Assembly: GCA_949152475.1 (NCBI GenBank)
Contig: OX424564.1
Location: forward strand, 5,704,001-5,768,000
Length of the DNA: 64,000 nt
Source: Terebella lapidaria
Lineage: Eukaryota > Annelida > Polychaeta > Terebellida > Terebellidae
Reading direction: 5' to 3'
Positions within the stretch are counted from its first letter, which is position 1. Every line of letters starts with the position of its first letter. Made by a program: the position numbers and the translations under genes. Below the pieces are notes generated by a model. It made no database searches, was not told the DNA's origin, and saw only the letters and a list, made by a program, of their open reading frames with translations. Shown here piece by piece: positions 54,401 to 64,000 of the stretch.

Positions 54401-55619
54401 ATCTAGTAGACTACATAGATACCACTGGTAGTACCTATAACCATTGCGCATATGAATGTCGATTTGTATTTCCATTCAGAAACCAGTACAACAGAAATCA
54501 CATCCACACGGGACAGCCACAAGCAAGAATACACCCAGTGGGAATTCACCGCTCTTTTTCAAGGCAACCCTGAATGGTGACGAGTCGAAGGAGCAGGACA
54601 CGAACAATACCCATGCTCGCAAAACCGCGGTAGTCAAACCACAAACATACACGGGGAGTTTCTCAGACTTTCGCTCAAACTCGCCCACATGCAGTGACGT
54701 CACCTCTATGAATAGCTACACGACATACAATGGCAGCAACGCGAGCCTCTGGCGGGGAGACGGTAGGCGGGAACCAATCAGAAGGACACGATCCATGAGA
54801 GTGTCGTCTGCGCAGAGGTCAAGGTCATCCATGACATCAGAGCAACCACATGCATGGACAAAAACAACAGATAGTAGAAGTCACTCAGGTGTAGCTGTCA
54901 GCAGATCCAACAGCACTCACACAGATGATAAGCTGGCTGCGTGTTTGAGTCTTGGAGACAGGGTCGTTGTGGATCTCACTAAGAAGAAAGGTACATGTTT
55001 ATTACCTTTGGTGTTATAACAAGACCAGGTTTTAACGTGAATTGTCATATGCAATACACGAATCCACAATATTTTCATGCTAAATTTCCAGTCTCAAACA
55101 ACAAAGATTTGCAAACAGCGATTGTCAAGTATATTGGGACTCTTGATGGTGACACTTACAGGGTTTTCGTAGGCGTCAAACTCGACAGTCCGGGTAATTA
55201 GCTGTATATACATATATATTCAGTGGATATTGATGAATATTGCATTTGCTTGCTGCGCCATATATGTGTTGTTGCTAACTTTTCGTTTATTCCAACCCTG
55301 TTGAAGACGGTGACACGGATGGGCTACATCATGGTAAACGATACTTTCGTGTTTCTCATTGTCATGGAAAGTTTCTCAGGATTCAAAGGGTGCTGTCCGT
55401 CTTCAGCAAAGAGGTAAATATCCCCAATTCTCCAGTATAGTTAACCATACTTTTTGATAAACGATAACTGAGTTAGTTGAAATGTACGAAAGTTGAGAAG
55501 CAATCATTCGATTTCACAAAGTCTTGCTTCCACAGACTGGTACATACCGCAAGCTGGAAGCGATGGCCGCCAAACAACAGGGGCATGGTTCCCACACGAC
55601 GATACACTCTCTTCACTAA
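45858..55619 (+). CDS. Coiled-coil protein with C-terminal CAP-Gly domain
   Basis: Fourteen exons in continuous phase, about 682 codons: 45858-46180, 46348-46432, 51091-51274, 51631-51694, 52783-52858, 53021-53116, 53361-53504, 53793-53936, 54106-54194, 54315-54354, 54480-54990, 55092-55193, 55307-55413, 55536-55619. Basic N terminus with four R-R-x-S sites; Glu/Lys/Arg-rich heptad coiled coil in exons 2-9; Ser-rich linker in exon 11; CAP-Gly domain in exons 11-13 (LSLGDRVVVDL, IVKYIGTLDGDTYRVFVGVK, DGLHHGKRYFR). CAP-Gly domains bind EEY/EEF tails of tubulin and EB proteins, so a microtubule role is inferred. ATG in context aaaATGg. The 4.7-kb second intron could hide an exon. Confidence 0.85.
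46433..51090. other. Large intron of the CAP-Gly gene
   Basis: 4.66 kb, AT-rich, no coding segment recognised. It holds a small MITE-like element (48122-48376) between ATT/TTA microsatellites. Confidence 0.6.
48122..48376. mobile_element. Small MITE-like element between TTA microsatellites
   Basis: Perfect 11-bp terminal inverted repeats (acaatatcgat / atcgatattgt) bound 255 bp. (ATT)n lies at the left (about 48098-48121) and (TTA)n at the right (to about 48419). Internally, a perfect 16-bp palindrome ttaccccatggggtaa lies at about 48325. No coding capacity. Confidence 0.6.
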
Positions 55620-55885
55620 CTGGACACAACTCTAGGTGGTAGTTTATGGATAGGCTATAATCCTGCACGGCTACAAGTTTGTAGGGACACCGGCCTTCTG
55701 TGATATCAGTGCATACATTGGACGGCTGTGGATACAATGACATAAAGTGCATATCTGTGATAATTATAGATCTCTCATAAACTCTCTATTACTGTATCTT
55801 TGGTCATAATCAATAGTGTACTTTTCCATATCGACCGCTCAGTCAGCTGTTAGAATTATGCGTAAAATTTGTTATATCATGTCTT

Positions 55886-55891
55886 AATAAA
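55886..55891 (+). terminator. Polyadenylation signal of the CAP-Gly gene
   Basis: AATAAA 267 bp after the stop codon, the first canonical signal downstream on this strand. Confidence 0.6.
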
Positions 55892-56040
55892 TACGTTTAC
55901 AAAATGGTGTCTCTGTGTAGAATATCCTATCACCATGCCATATTATTGTTGAGGTTGTTGAATGCGTTCCTGATCTTACCCCGTGCTAAAAATCGATCCT
56001 GATGTTCAGGAGGCTGGAAATGATAACATCATCCAATAGA

Positions 56041-56240
56041 TAAAGTACGAAGTGACGTGTGTTTGTAAATATCATATCAAGAACCAATATAGCAACCAAG
56101 TAGATAAAGTACGAAGTGACGTGTGTTTGTAAATATCATATCAAGAACCAATATAGCAACCAAGTAGATACGTAGAAAATGTACTAAGTGACGTGTGTTT
56201 GTAAATATCATATCAAGAACCAATATAGCAACCAAGATGA
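56041..56240. repeat. 64-bp tandem repeat, three copies
   Basis: Units start agtacgaagtgacgtgtgtt at 56044 and 56108; the third is shifted by a short insertion and starts near 56180. Intergenic. Confidence 0.85.
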
Positions 56241-56649
56241 CAACATATTCCCATATCTCCAAAACTTCAAAACAAATCTCAACTGCTTCAAGCATTTTGG
56301 ATTGGTATATCTTGGTCTTCGGGGAATCTCAACAAAGCAGATACAATCACTCCAAAAGCAACTCATTCCACAACAAAACTCATCAGGATTAATGTTTATT
56401 TCATAGGATTAAACATTCCTCATAAAACAAAAACTTTCTGGAAAGATCTTGATTACCCTCATGAGTGGCCGTTTGCCTCGAGGAAGGTTTGACGGTTGTA
56501 AATATCCCCCAGTATCACCAGTGTTGAAGCTTCGTGTTCAGTTCTCCACTTGGTGAGAATGTTTAGTCCTACGAACCACACACGCAGCCATTATCCCCAG
56601 ATATGTCAAAAGAGCTCCTGTAGATCATCTCTTTTTGTAGCTGAAGTAT

Positions 56650-57120
56650 GGGACGCCTACTGCGTCATGGGCAAAGCAGCCCCATTTTCTCCATAAAGAA
56701 AGTGATCTGGTGGGGTTTGCCACTGGTAGGTCAGAGGACGAGAGTTAATCAGACCTTCAGCTTCTATGATGGCAATCAGCTCATGGACTCTGCTTGAGTG
56801 GGTTGCATAGAAAAGATTGAGATGCCATTCCATCCCTTGAATTTCTATCGATTTCTCCATTTATTCCTGTATCCAGCTCCTGACAAGATCACGTAACACA
56901 TTGTGGCCTCCAAATAGATATGTTTTGTTGTCTATCTTTTGGTCAATCCCTCAGTGAAACTGTGGGGGAAGCATTCTGAAAGTGCAAAACGCAGTGAATA
57001 TCCTTAGATATCATGTCAGACAAGCGTTTCAGACATCATTTTGTTCCTTGCCTTGTCAGGACAGGTCGGACGAAATCCACTGTAATCTGGCTAAAGGCAT
57101 GCAAGGGAATTAGTATGGAA
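56650..57120 (-). pseudogene. Decayed retroelement integrase fragment, probably BEL/Pao
   Basis: Minus-strand frames read EWHLNLFYATHSSRVHELIA, then EGLINSRPLTYQ and PPDHFLYGENGAALP, echoing the BEL/Pao integrase end (WxFNPP-A-PH-GG-WE, then EAxLNSRPLT, then L-P-x-HFL-G). Further upstream on this strand, QITVDFVRPVLTRQG resembles the integrase core start. Stops and frameshifts interrupt it. No LTRs seen. Confidence 0.5.
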
Positions 57121-57243
57121 TCTTGAAGCGTTTTCTATGTTCTTTGGTATCTTCCTCGCCTCTTTTGGGTATGATTTCGACTAAATCCCTCTTGATGCTT
57201 CTGCTATGAAAAGTTCACTTAATCGAAGTGAGCGCGTTTCGGC

Positions 57244-57320
57244 GGGGTTCTGGGCCCGATGAAGGGCCCCAAGAACCCCAGGGCGTTTTTTTTTCAGGAG
57301 GGGGGGGGGGGGGGTGGGGT
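57244..57320. repeat. GC hairpin and poly-G run
   Basis: ggggttctgggccc (57244) and gggccccaagaacccc (57264-57279) form a hairpin. A T8 run and a G run of more than 16 bases follow at about 57286-57314. Confidence 0.7.
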
Positions 57321-57549
57321 TGAGCTCTCATGAATTTCGGAGATTTCCCGAATATTCCACACCTGAGCCAAAAAAAAGTTATGGAATTCTGAGATCGCTT
57401 ATATGACACGTTATCATGACGTTTGTGTTGTTGTTCACGTTTATGCAGACGTGCATTATTGCGTGTTCACACTACAGGACATGTGCCCATGACAATTGGA
57501 CTCACGCACAGCATAATTGCCTGAGCAACCTCGAGCAATCAGGGCCTGC

Positions 57550-57840
57550 TGACGTCACCACGTGATTGTGACCTTTTTTGACTCGCTGTTGTCTTGGATG
57601 TATATCCAATTTAACAGATGTGTCCAAATCTGTGTTAAAATTACTTTTCCAGGTACATTTTCATCACATGGGAAAATCCCTAGATATGACTCAGACTGTA
57701 ACCACGCGACTGTGACCTCTTTGACTTGCTGTTGACTTGGATGTCTATCAAATAACAGATGCGTCCAAATATGTGTCAAAATTACTTTTTAGACACATTT
57801 TCATCACATGGGAAAACCCCTATATATGATCTGGAGTGTT
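57550..57840. repeat. Tandem duplication, unit about 145 bp
   Basis: Two diverged copies, each running from cacg-gactgtgacct (57558, 57703) to ttttcatcacatgggaaaa (57658, 57797). Intergenic, upstream of the TLR gene. Confidence 0.8.
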
Positions 57841-58180
57841 CTTACCCGTGGTTACATTGTCCACGCCAAAGATAGTGCGAATAGAAATATGTCACATTAC
57901 AAGCTAATTACAAGCTTGTCCAAATAGGTTAACATTTCATCGAGGAATGCTTGTTGTTACACAATAGGTCACTCGACCGTGGATCTTTACGTAATCACCA
58001 AGTGTTGCTAATTGTTCTCGCCTTGTTATCAGTTGAAGATATCTCGTATTTACGTCTTAGTTTTCTGTGTCCTGGTCTTCTGTGATATTCCACAGTTCTT
58101 CTTGCATTGCGCTGGATGCCAGCTCACTCTTAGCAGTGAATTATTCCATGAATGCTGGACTCCTGTAATCCTTGTGAACA

Positions 58181-61178
58181 ATGGGGTTATATTACATTTT
58201 ATGCTTACTACTGTATGTGTGCACTGTCACACTGTGTAAAGTCACGTCCATATTGGAGACTAGCACCGTCACATGTGACCAAGGTAACATACCATTTGCT
58301 CTGTTTGTGCGATAAAGCGTACAGTTCAATAACTGACTAAAATATAAGGATAATTTGTATATTCATATGATTGCTTCTGTTTTTCCTCAGATTTCCCCCA
58401 CCTTGTCAACTGTACTTGCCACAACACAATTGTGGACTGCGGATATCAGGATTTCAAGTACGTACCCAGCGTACCAAAAAATACAACAAACTTGATACTG
58501 AGACGTAACAGACTCAGAAATCTCGAGTCAATTCCTGAATATCTCGACTTACAGGCCCTGGACCTCTCTGGAAACTTTCTTGTTATGATCAGTCAGGGAG
58601 CTTTCGATCAACTGCCAAGTCTAGAGACTTTGCTCCTCCATTCAAACAAGCTCAACTTTAGTGCTCTACCATACAATTTGTTTGATTTGCTGACCAATTT
58701 GACTGTACTTAACATCGGGAACAACAGGATGTGGCGTAGCACGTCATACTACAGGGACGATCTCATGGCGAACTTGTCGTCCCTGCAGGACCTGACGATG
58801 GACGGACTAAGAACGCCTAGGAGACTGGGTACAGGTTTTTCTGGACTCACTTCTCTCACGACTCTTACCTTCCAGGCCAAGCTGACGTACATCAACAACG
58901 ACACATTCATCGATTTGTCAGAGCTGCCAGTAACCACCCTGAGACTGTGGAGCGGCTGGCTCACCAAAATAGACTCGCATGCTTTCTCTTGCTTCCCAAA
59001 CTTGACGATTTTGGACCTGAGCTATAACCCCCGACTAGGTTTTTACGAAGCTGCAGAATCTTGGCCTGGTCTGGCGGACACTCAGATAGAAACCTTGATA
59101 TTCAACCATTCTTCTCACTACAACACTGACATCATCACAATGAATGAAACTTTCCTTATTGGACTCAATGAAACCAGGATAAGGAAGATATCGCCAATGA
59201 CGTGATCACAATGGTCGGCGCCTTTCACATACACTTACCTTACCTGGAAGAGTTTTCCTTCACGTACAATCGGCTGACACAGGTGACGTCGATTGTTCTA
59301 GACGTAGCAAGGATGGACCACCTGATACACCTTGATGCCAGCCATCAGACAATTCGACACAACTTGACTGAGAAGGAGATTCTGGCCGGCTTCGATCCGG
59401 GTGAGCTGCTGGAAGAATTGCTGCCTGACGACATGAACTTTGATTACAAGCAGTATTTGTCAGATCTTGCGATGTCCCATCCATCACTTTGGCCAATAAT
59501 TTACAGAACTGACTCTCACGAGCGAACATACCTCGAAGATGATGATGTAGATGATGAGGATGAGGGGGATGATGATGATGATGATGATCGCACTGATCCC
59601 GATTCACTCCCTTTCAACTTATTCCTTCCACTAGTTCTGCCAACTACAACTGAAACTGTCAACCTCTCATCCTCTCTCAACATTGTTACCATTCGGCTGC
59701 CAATGATAGTCGTGTTCAATGCACTCAGTTTGAGGTATCTTGATTACTCCAATAATGGTTTGGAGGAAATGAAATACCCTATCGAGATCGTGAACGCCTC
59801 GATTTATAATTTTACATTCAATTTACGGAATAATAAGTTGAGGGTTGCATCGGACTATTTCTCCCTTCCAAACACCACCCTAGCGAAACAAACAGAGGCT
59901 TTACTTTTGGGAAACAATGATATGGGAGAACCATTGAAGGAACACGGGCCTGCAGTATTTGGTGGCATGCGGTACTTGAAGAAACTTGAAATGTCAACCA
60001 ACAGGATCAAGGAACTACCATACAAGTCATTCGAGTCCTTTCCCATCCTAGAAGACCTTGATCTAAATTACAATTCACTTCGGCAGATAACTTTTGATCT
60101 TGATGACCTACCATCAGTAAGAATTTTGAACCTGGCTAATAATCTGTTGGTGTACATTGACAAAGAATCCAGAGACAAGCTTGATGCACTTGGCGAGCGC
60201 CGCCAAGAGGAAGGCCTTCAACTTGAGCTTCATCTGGAGGAGAACCCATTTGTTTGTTCTTGTGACACTTTGTATTTCATGGAGTGGGTCCAAGTCACAC
60301 AACATGACAACAGTGATATCGATATGGTAGACTACGACATGCTTGTGTGCGAGTATGATGGGGAAATTCGCTCGTTCAAAGATGATTTGGATGAAATGCT
60401 GAAGACTTTGAGAAGGCAATGCAACATCACGAACATCCTGCTGGCCACTCTGTTACCGACAGCCTTTATTGCTCTGGTTGTAGCAATATCAGTGTTTGCT
60501 TGGAGGCACAAATGGGACATCAAGTTCTGGATCCTCAACCAAACCATCAAGAGAAAGACGGCCCAAGCCCGCGAAGCTGAACTCAGGTCAGCATACTTGC
60601 ATGATGCTTTCATCTCCTATTCGGAGCCTCGAGATACACTGCGCTGGGTCACGTGTGAGCTGATTCCCAACATGGAACAGTGTGCAGATGAGCCCAAGCG
60701 ACTATTGATTCATGACCGCGACTTTATACCGGGTAACCCGGTGACAGAAAACATTCTGGAGGGCATCAAACAGTGCAGGAAGGTCATGCTGATTGTGGAC
60801 AGAGCCTTTCTCTCCAGCAACTGGTGCAAGTATGAGACCCATGTCGCTCACCACGAATCCATCGACCGTGGACATGACGTCATCATAGCAGTGCTCCTGG
60901 AGCCGGAGTCTGTTCTCTTCGCTGACGTCAACATGTACCAGACACTAAAGAGCATCCTGAAGAAGAGGACATACATCGAGTGGCCCAAGAACCCTCTGTT
61001 GAGAGAGGAGTTCTGGCAGCGACTACACAAGGCCGTCAAAGATCCCATCATGCGACCTCTGCAGTGTGTCTGTGGCAGGGCCCTCGACAGGAAAATCCCA
61101 CAATTTGACAACCAAATCAGTCAGGAGATTGACGTACATGTCGGAGAACTATCAGGCACTGCCTGGAAAATGTACTGA
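58181..61178 (+). CDS. Toll-like receptor, two exons, with one apparent frameshift
   Basis: Exon 1 58181-58283 encodes a signal peptide (MGLYYILCLLLYVCTVTLC). Exon 2 58391-61178 joins in phase. Ectodomain: LRRNT (CTCHNTIVDC), then leucine-rich repeats, an Asp-rich insertion (about 59535-59600), further LRRs and an LRRCT (NPFVCSCDTLYFMEW). Membrane helix ILLATLLPTAFIALVVAISV (about 60430-60500). TIR domain with HDAFISYSEPRD (box 1), LLIHDRDFIPGN (box 2) and the FW pair of box 3 (EFWQRL). It senses microbial or endogenous ligands and signals through MyD88-type adaptors in the family. The LRR frame stops at TGA 59203-59205, while the rest continues from the next frame; a single base seems missing between about 59176 and 59203. 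Pseudogene, allele or assembly error remain open. Confidence 0.9.
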
Positions 61179-61424
61179 CTTCTTGGTGAATAGGACGACT
61201 GATTCCAATGACGACAAACGTGAACAATGAACAGCATAGATACAATGCGAATAAGTACTTCAACTACATGTTCATGTACATTGCTATAAAATTGTACATT
61301 GTCTATATTTTACCAGGGTTTGCCCACTTTATAAGCTTGGCTTCAGACCAGCTTCCTCAGTTCAATCATGTTCTTAAATGTTTTAATATGTAAAATATGC
61401 TTGATACTTTTATTGATTATTCTG

Positions 61425-61430
61425 AATAAA
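61425..61430 (+). terminator. Polyadenylation signal of the TLR gene
   Basis: AATAAA 247 bp after the TLR stop codon, the first canonical signal downstream. Confidence 0.6.
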
Positions 61431-62737
61431 TGTTTTGAACTGGAACTATATTCCCAGAATACGATCGTTTGATGGCAACTTGAAGCCCATAATTTACGGA
61501 CACTCATGGGTGACATGCATGGAACAAAATTGGTGCCATTTCTGAAAAAAAGATACAACGTTTCAACGTAGAAAACTTCCAAAGTTAGTACCTTCGCATA
61601 TAAAGTCAAGTCCAACACAAAATCTCGAATGATATCTGGCCAAAACTTGGTTTCACCAAATTTCATACTGAAATCTTTCATAAATGAAAAAGTTGGCAAT
61701 CTACCCATGTAACACATGTCATAACACTGCTATGATGACGTCATCCACGGTGGATGGATTCGTGGTGTTCGACAATCAAATGGGTCTCGTCGAATCTATC
61801 CATTGATTCAGAGATCCTAAACAATGTTATTGCCAAAAATCATTACCGGTAGGTGGTTTGTGTCGACTTTAGTGCTTCCCACTTTTACATGTATTTCAGA
61901 GGCGCAAACGTGGGAAGATTAGAAGCTACTAGTATGGCCATCGTACCTGGAGTTGATCAGGAAACTGGATCAAATACCACGAACGTGATAACTCTGAAAG
62001 TTTCCATGTGCAAACGTAGTAGTTCTGAAAATATTGTGCAATTGTGTTCACAACGTGCAATTGTGAACAAAACTAAATGTGGACCATGAGTGGCAAGACT
62101 ATGGAGAACGGAGTGATCAGGTCTAGTGTTAATATGAGGGGTTTATTTAGCCTAGCAGATACATTTTACATTCGTGACAAATGTATCATCAACACGTAAA
62201 GGGATGATTTACTAGAGGGGGGGGGGGGGTCGAACCCCCCACCCCCCCGAGGGGTTTCCCCATTTCCTTCTCTTCTACTTGGCCTTTGTTGATGCTACAG
62301 CATGTACTTTTGGTGTATTTACTTGTGACCAATAGGGTAGAAGTAGCATAGATGCATTACTGTCTTCATTTAGATTCCCTGTTACCAAGTAATATTTTCA
62401 GAGAAATAGCCCATCTTAGAAAAGATTTGAAACTAAAAAAATTAGCCCTTCAAAGTATAGTTTATAGCTCCGTAATTCATCTTAGGTGCTCATTCCTAGA
62501 ATTCACCAATCGGGGGCATCTCATAACGTGATGATAGAACAACGGCGGATGAGAGGAATTCTTGGTTGTCTCAAGAAGAGTGACACGAGACACGTGATAG
62601 AAACATGTGATAAACTAGCTACATATGTATAACTCAAGAGTATATTTCTTTAAGGTAGTCCGCTCCAAATACTGAGGGGAGGGGGAGAAAGAGTTTTTTT
62701 AAATAAATAATTGTATCAAAATATTCTATAGCTGACC

Positions 62738-62930
62738 AAAATGACCTAATTTATAGAGTAACTGATCAGCATCCTAAAACTGAAAAGAAAATATATGGCA
62801 TTTTTGCACATTTTTTTTGTCCATATTGACATCTTGCATCGTGTTTTCCATGCGAACGGATACGGTGACCCCCTATTTTCTTTTCAGTACTATGATGCTG
62901 ATCAGTTACTCTATAAAATATGTCATTTTT
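62738..62930. repeat. Inverted repeat, arms about 57 bp
   Basis: The left arm 62738-62794 includes tagagtaactgatcagcatc. The right arm 62874-62930 is its reverse complement with a few mismatches. An 80-bp spacer separates them. Foldback or MITE remnant. Confidence 0.85.
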
Positions 62931-63779
62931 GAAGAGATAATATTCAAGTTGTGACTCTTCGGTACCTCACTATTTGTAGCGGATTACGTTAAAACGTGGA
63001 TGAGACATGACATCGTGCCATGAAATTGGTATGTGGATATGTACCGGTTGACTACAGAACTAAGGTGCATGATGTGCGCATGGAAAATCATAACGTCTCA
63101 GAAAATACTTAAACTGTACTTGTGACTTGGAGGCAAAATTTTCACACGTTAAGTCATGTGACACATCTTTTATTGACCTTGAACTCGACCAAAGATAGCC
63201 TTGGGTTCTCCGACACAGGTTGTGTGTGCTGCAAAATGCGTTCAGTGTTAAATGTGTTGAAATATGGTGTAGAATTGTAAAATGTGTACAATAACTATCA
63301 TTCATGCTGGATTTCAGCTTGTTTCAGGTCAGTTTGAATAGTGAAGATAAACCATGGAATGTGAGAATTCGAGCTCGTCTGTGGTCCGTAGTTCCATGGC
63401 CTCGAAGGATGACTTCCTTGCTCATTTAGGAACCTTTCAAACATTTCCTCTGGGCAATTCGCAATCCTTGTTGTTATATATTGAGTTACAGCACTTGAGG
63501 CATTGAGACCAAATTTTAAGTCAGCAGCAATGTGACTATATAGGACTTTCTAAATAGTCATAAAACAAACTTGAGCCAATCTTCAAAAATAGTGCCACCA
63601 AATGCCCATTCAAACATTTTAAACTAAACACAAACCTGAAAAATCTGTACCGTTGAGCCACAACTGAATTCTTTTTACCGGAATTGTCGTTGCGCATAGA
63701 TCTATTAAGGTCATAAAAGGTAAAATTCAAGGCCACACCTAAAATCACTAGATATAACTTTCTATTTGAATGTGCCAAT

Positions 63780-64000
63780 ACAATATTCAAGATATTGGCC
63801 ACTTTGTCTTGTGATCTTGAAAATTAGATCAAAGGTCAACTTCAAGATCATCAAAATATCTGGCACACTATCATTTCCTATCTGTCCACAATTGATTCCC
63901 AAGCTGTAAAGTCAATAAAAACCGAAATATTAGCCACTTTGTCCTCTGACCTTGAAAATGAGGTCAAGGTAAAATTCAAGGTCATCAGAATATTCAACAT
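63780..64000. repeat. Reverse copy of the AGGTCA-rich repeat, cut by the window edge
   Basis: Contains tgaccttgaaaatgaggtca and aaattcaaggtcatcagaat, the reverse complement of the 43.8-45.0 kb unit, with at least one and a half units before the edge. Confidence 0.8.

Larger units (their letters stand above)
61431..64000. other. Intergenic region after the TLR gene
   Basis: No coding region recognised. It contains a G12/C-rich stretch at about 62216-62255, an inverted repeat at 62738-62930 and a reverse-oriented AGGTCA repeat at the right edge. Confidence 0.55.

Noticed and set aside
57286-57314. Poly-G run as a regulatory G-quadruplex
   Set aside because: A homopolymer next to a T run in repeat-rich intergenic DNA; no promoter context, and length may be unreliable.
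58012-58165. Hydrophobic frame upstream of the TLR as its signal-peptide exon
   Set aside because: It has no ATG and no phase match; the ATG at 58181 gives a cleaner signal peptide and an in-phase junction.

Overview
The window is eukaryotic. Genes are split into many short exons with GT..AG introns, intergenic DNA is AT-rich, and the gene families (polycystin-1/REJ receptor, Toll-like receptor, CAP-Gly coiled-coil protein) are animal. Clustered AGGTCA-type repeats, a DIRS1-like element and a large Ty3/gypsy element suggest a marine invertebrate, most likely a lophotrochozoan such as a bivalve mollusc. That placement is inference.

Layout. (1) About 0.3-40.6 kb, minus strand: one very large polycystin-1-like gene. 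I could chain 41 exons in phase from a signal peptide (ATG at 40622) through Ser-Gly-rich repeats, a WAP module, a cadherin-like part, CGVCGG cysteine-rich modules, a REJ region and a GPS motif. A first membrane exon follows at the left edge; PLAT and the remaining helices would lie outside the window. (2) Two retroelements sit in its introns. A 13.4-kb Ty3/gypsy element (2452-15842, plus strand) has 736-bp LTRs that look identical, a TGTA target duplication, intact gag and pol, and a third ORF of 932 codons that I cannot assign. A 6.6-kb DIRS1-like element (21948-28515, minus strand) has inverted terminal repeats and an internal complementary region; its tyrosine recombinase carries a frameshift. 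(3) 40.6-45.9 kb: intergenic, with an AGGTCA-rich tandem repeat, a foldback and dispersed repeats. (4) 45.9-55.6 kb, plus strand: a 14-exon gene for a coiled-coil protein with a C-terminal CAP-Gly domain. (5) 55.9-58.0 kb: repeats and a decayed retroelement integrase fragment. (6) 58.2-61.2 kb, plus strand: a two-exon Toll-like receptor with one apparent single-base frameshift. (7) 61.4-64 kb: intergenic, with an inverted repeat and an opposite-strand copy of the AGGTCA repeat.

The most unusual part is the Ty3/gypsy element. It has the unassigned third ORF with a zinc-finger-like motif, three exact copies of its polypurine-tract core spaced 54 bp apart at the start of pol, and a strongly strand-biased hexamer (CGACCC/CGGCCC) spread through LTR, coding and non-coding parts in all reading frames.

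The host genes are not functionally linked to one another by sequence. The polycystin-like protein and the TLR are both predicted single-pass-entry surface receptors, and the CAP-Gly protein is a predicted microtubule-binding cytoplasmic protein. Exon limits were derived by hand from splice consensus and phase continuity.
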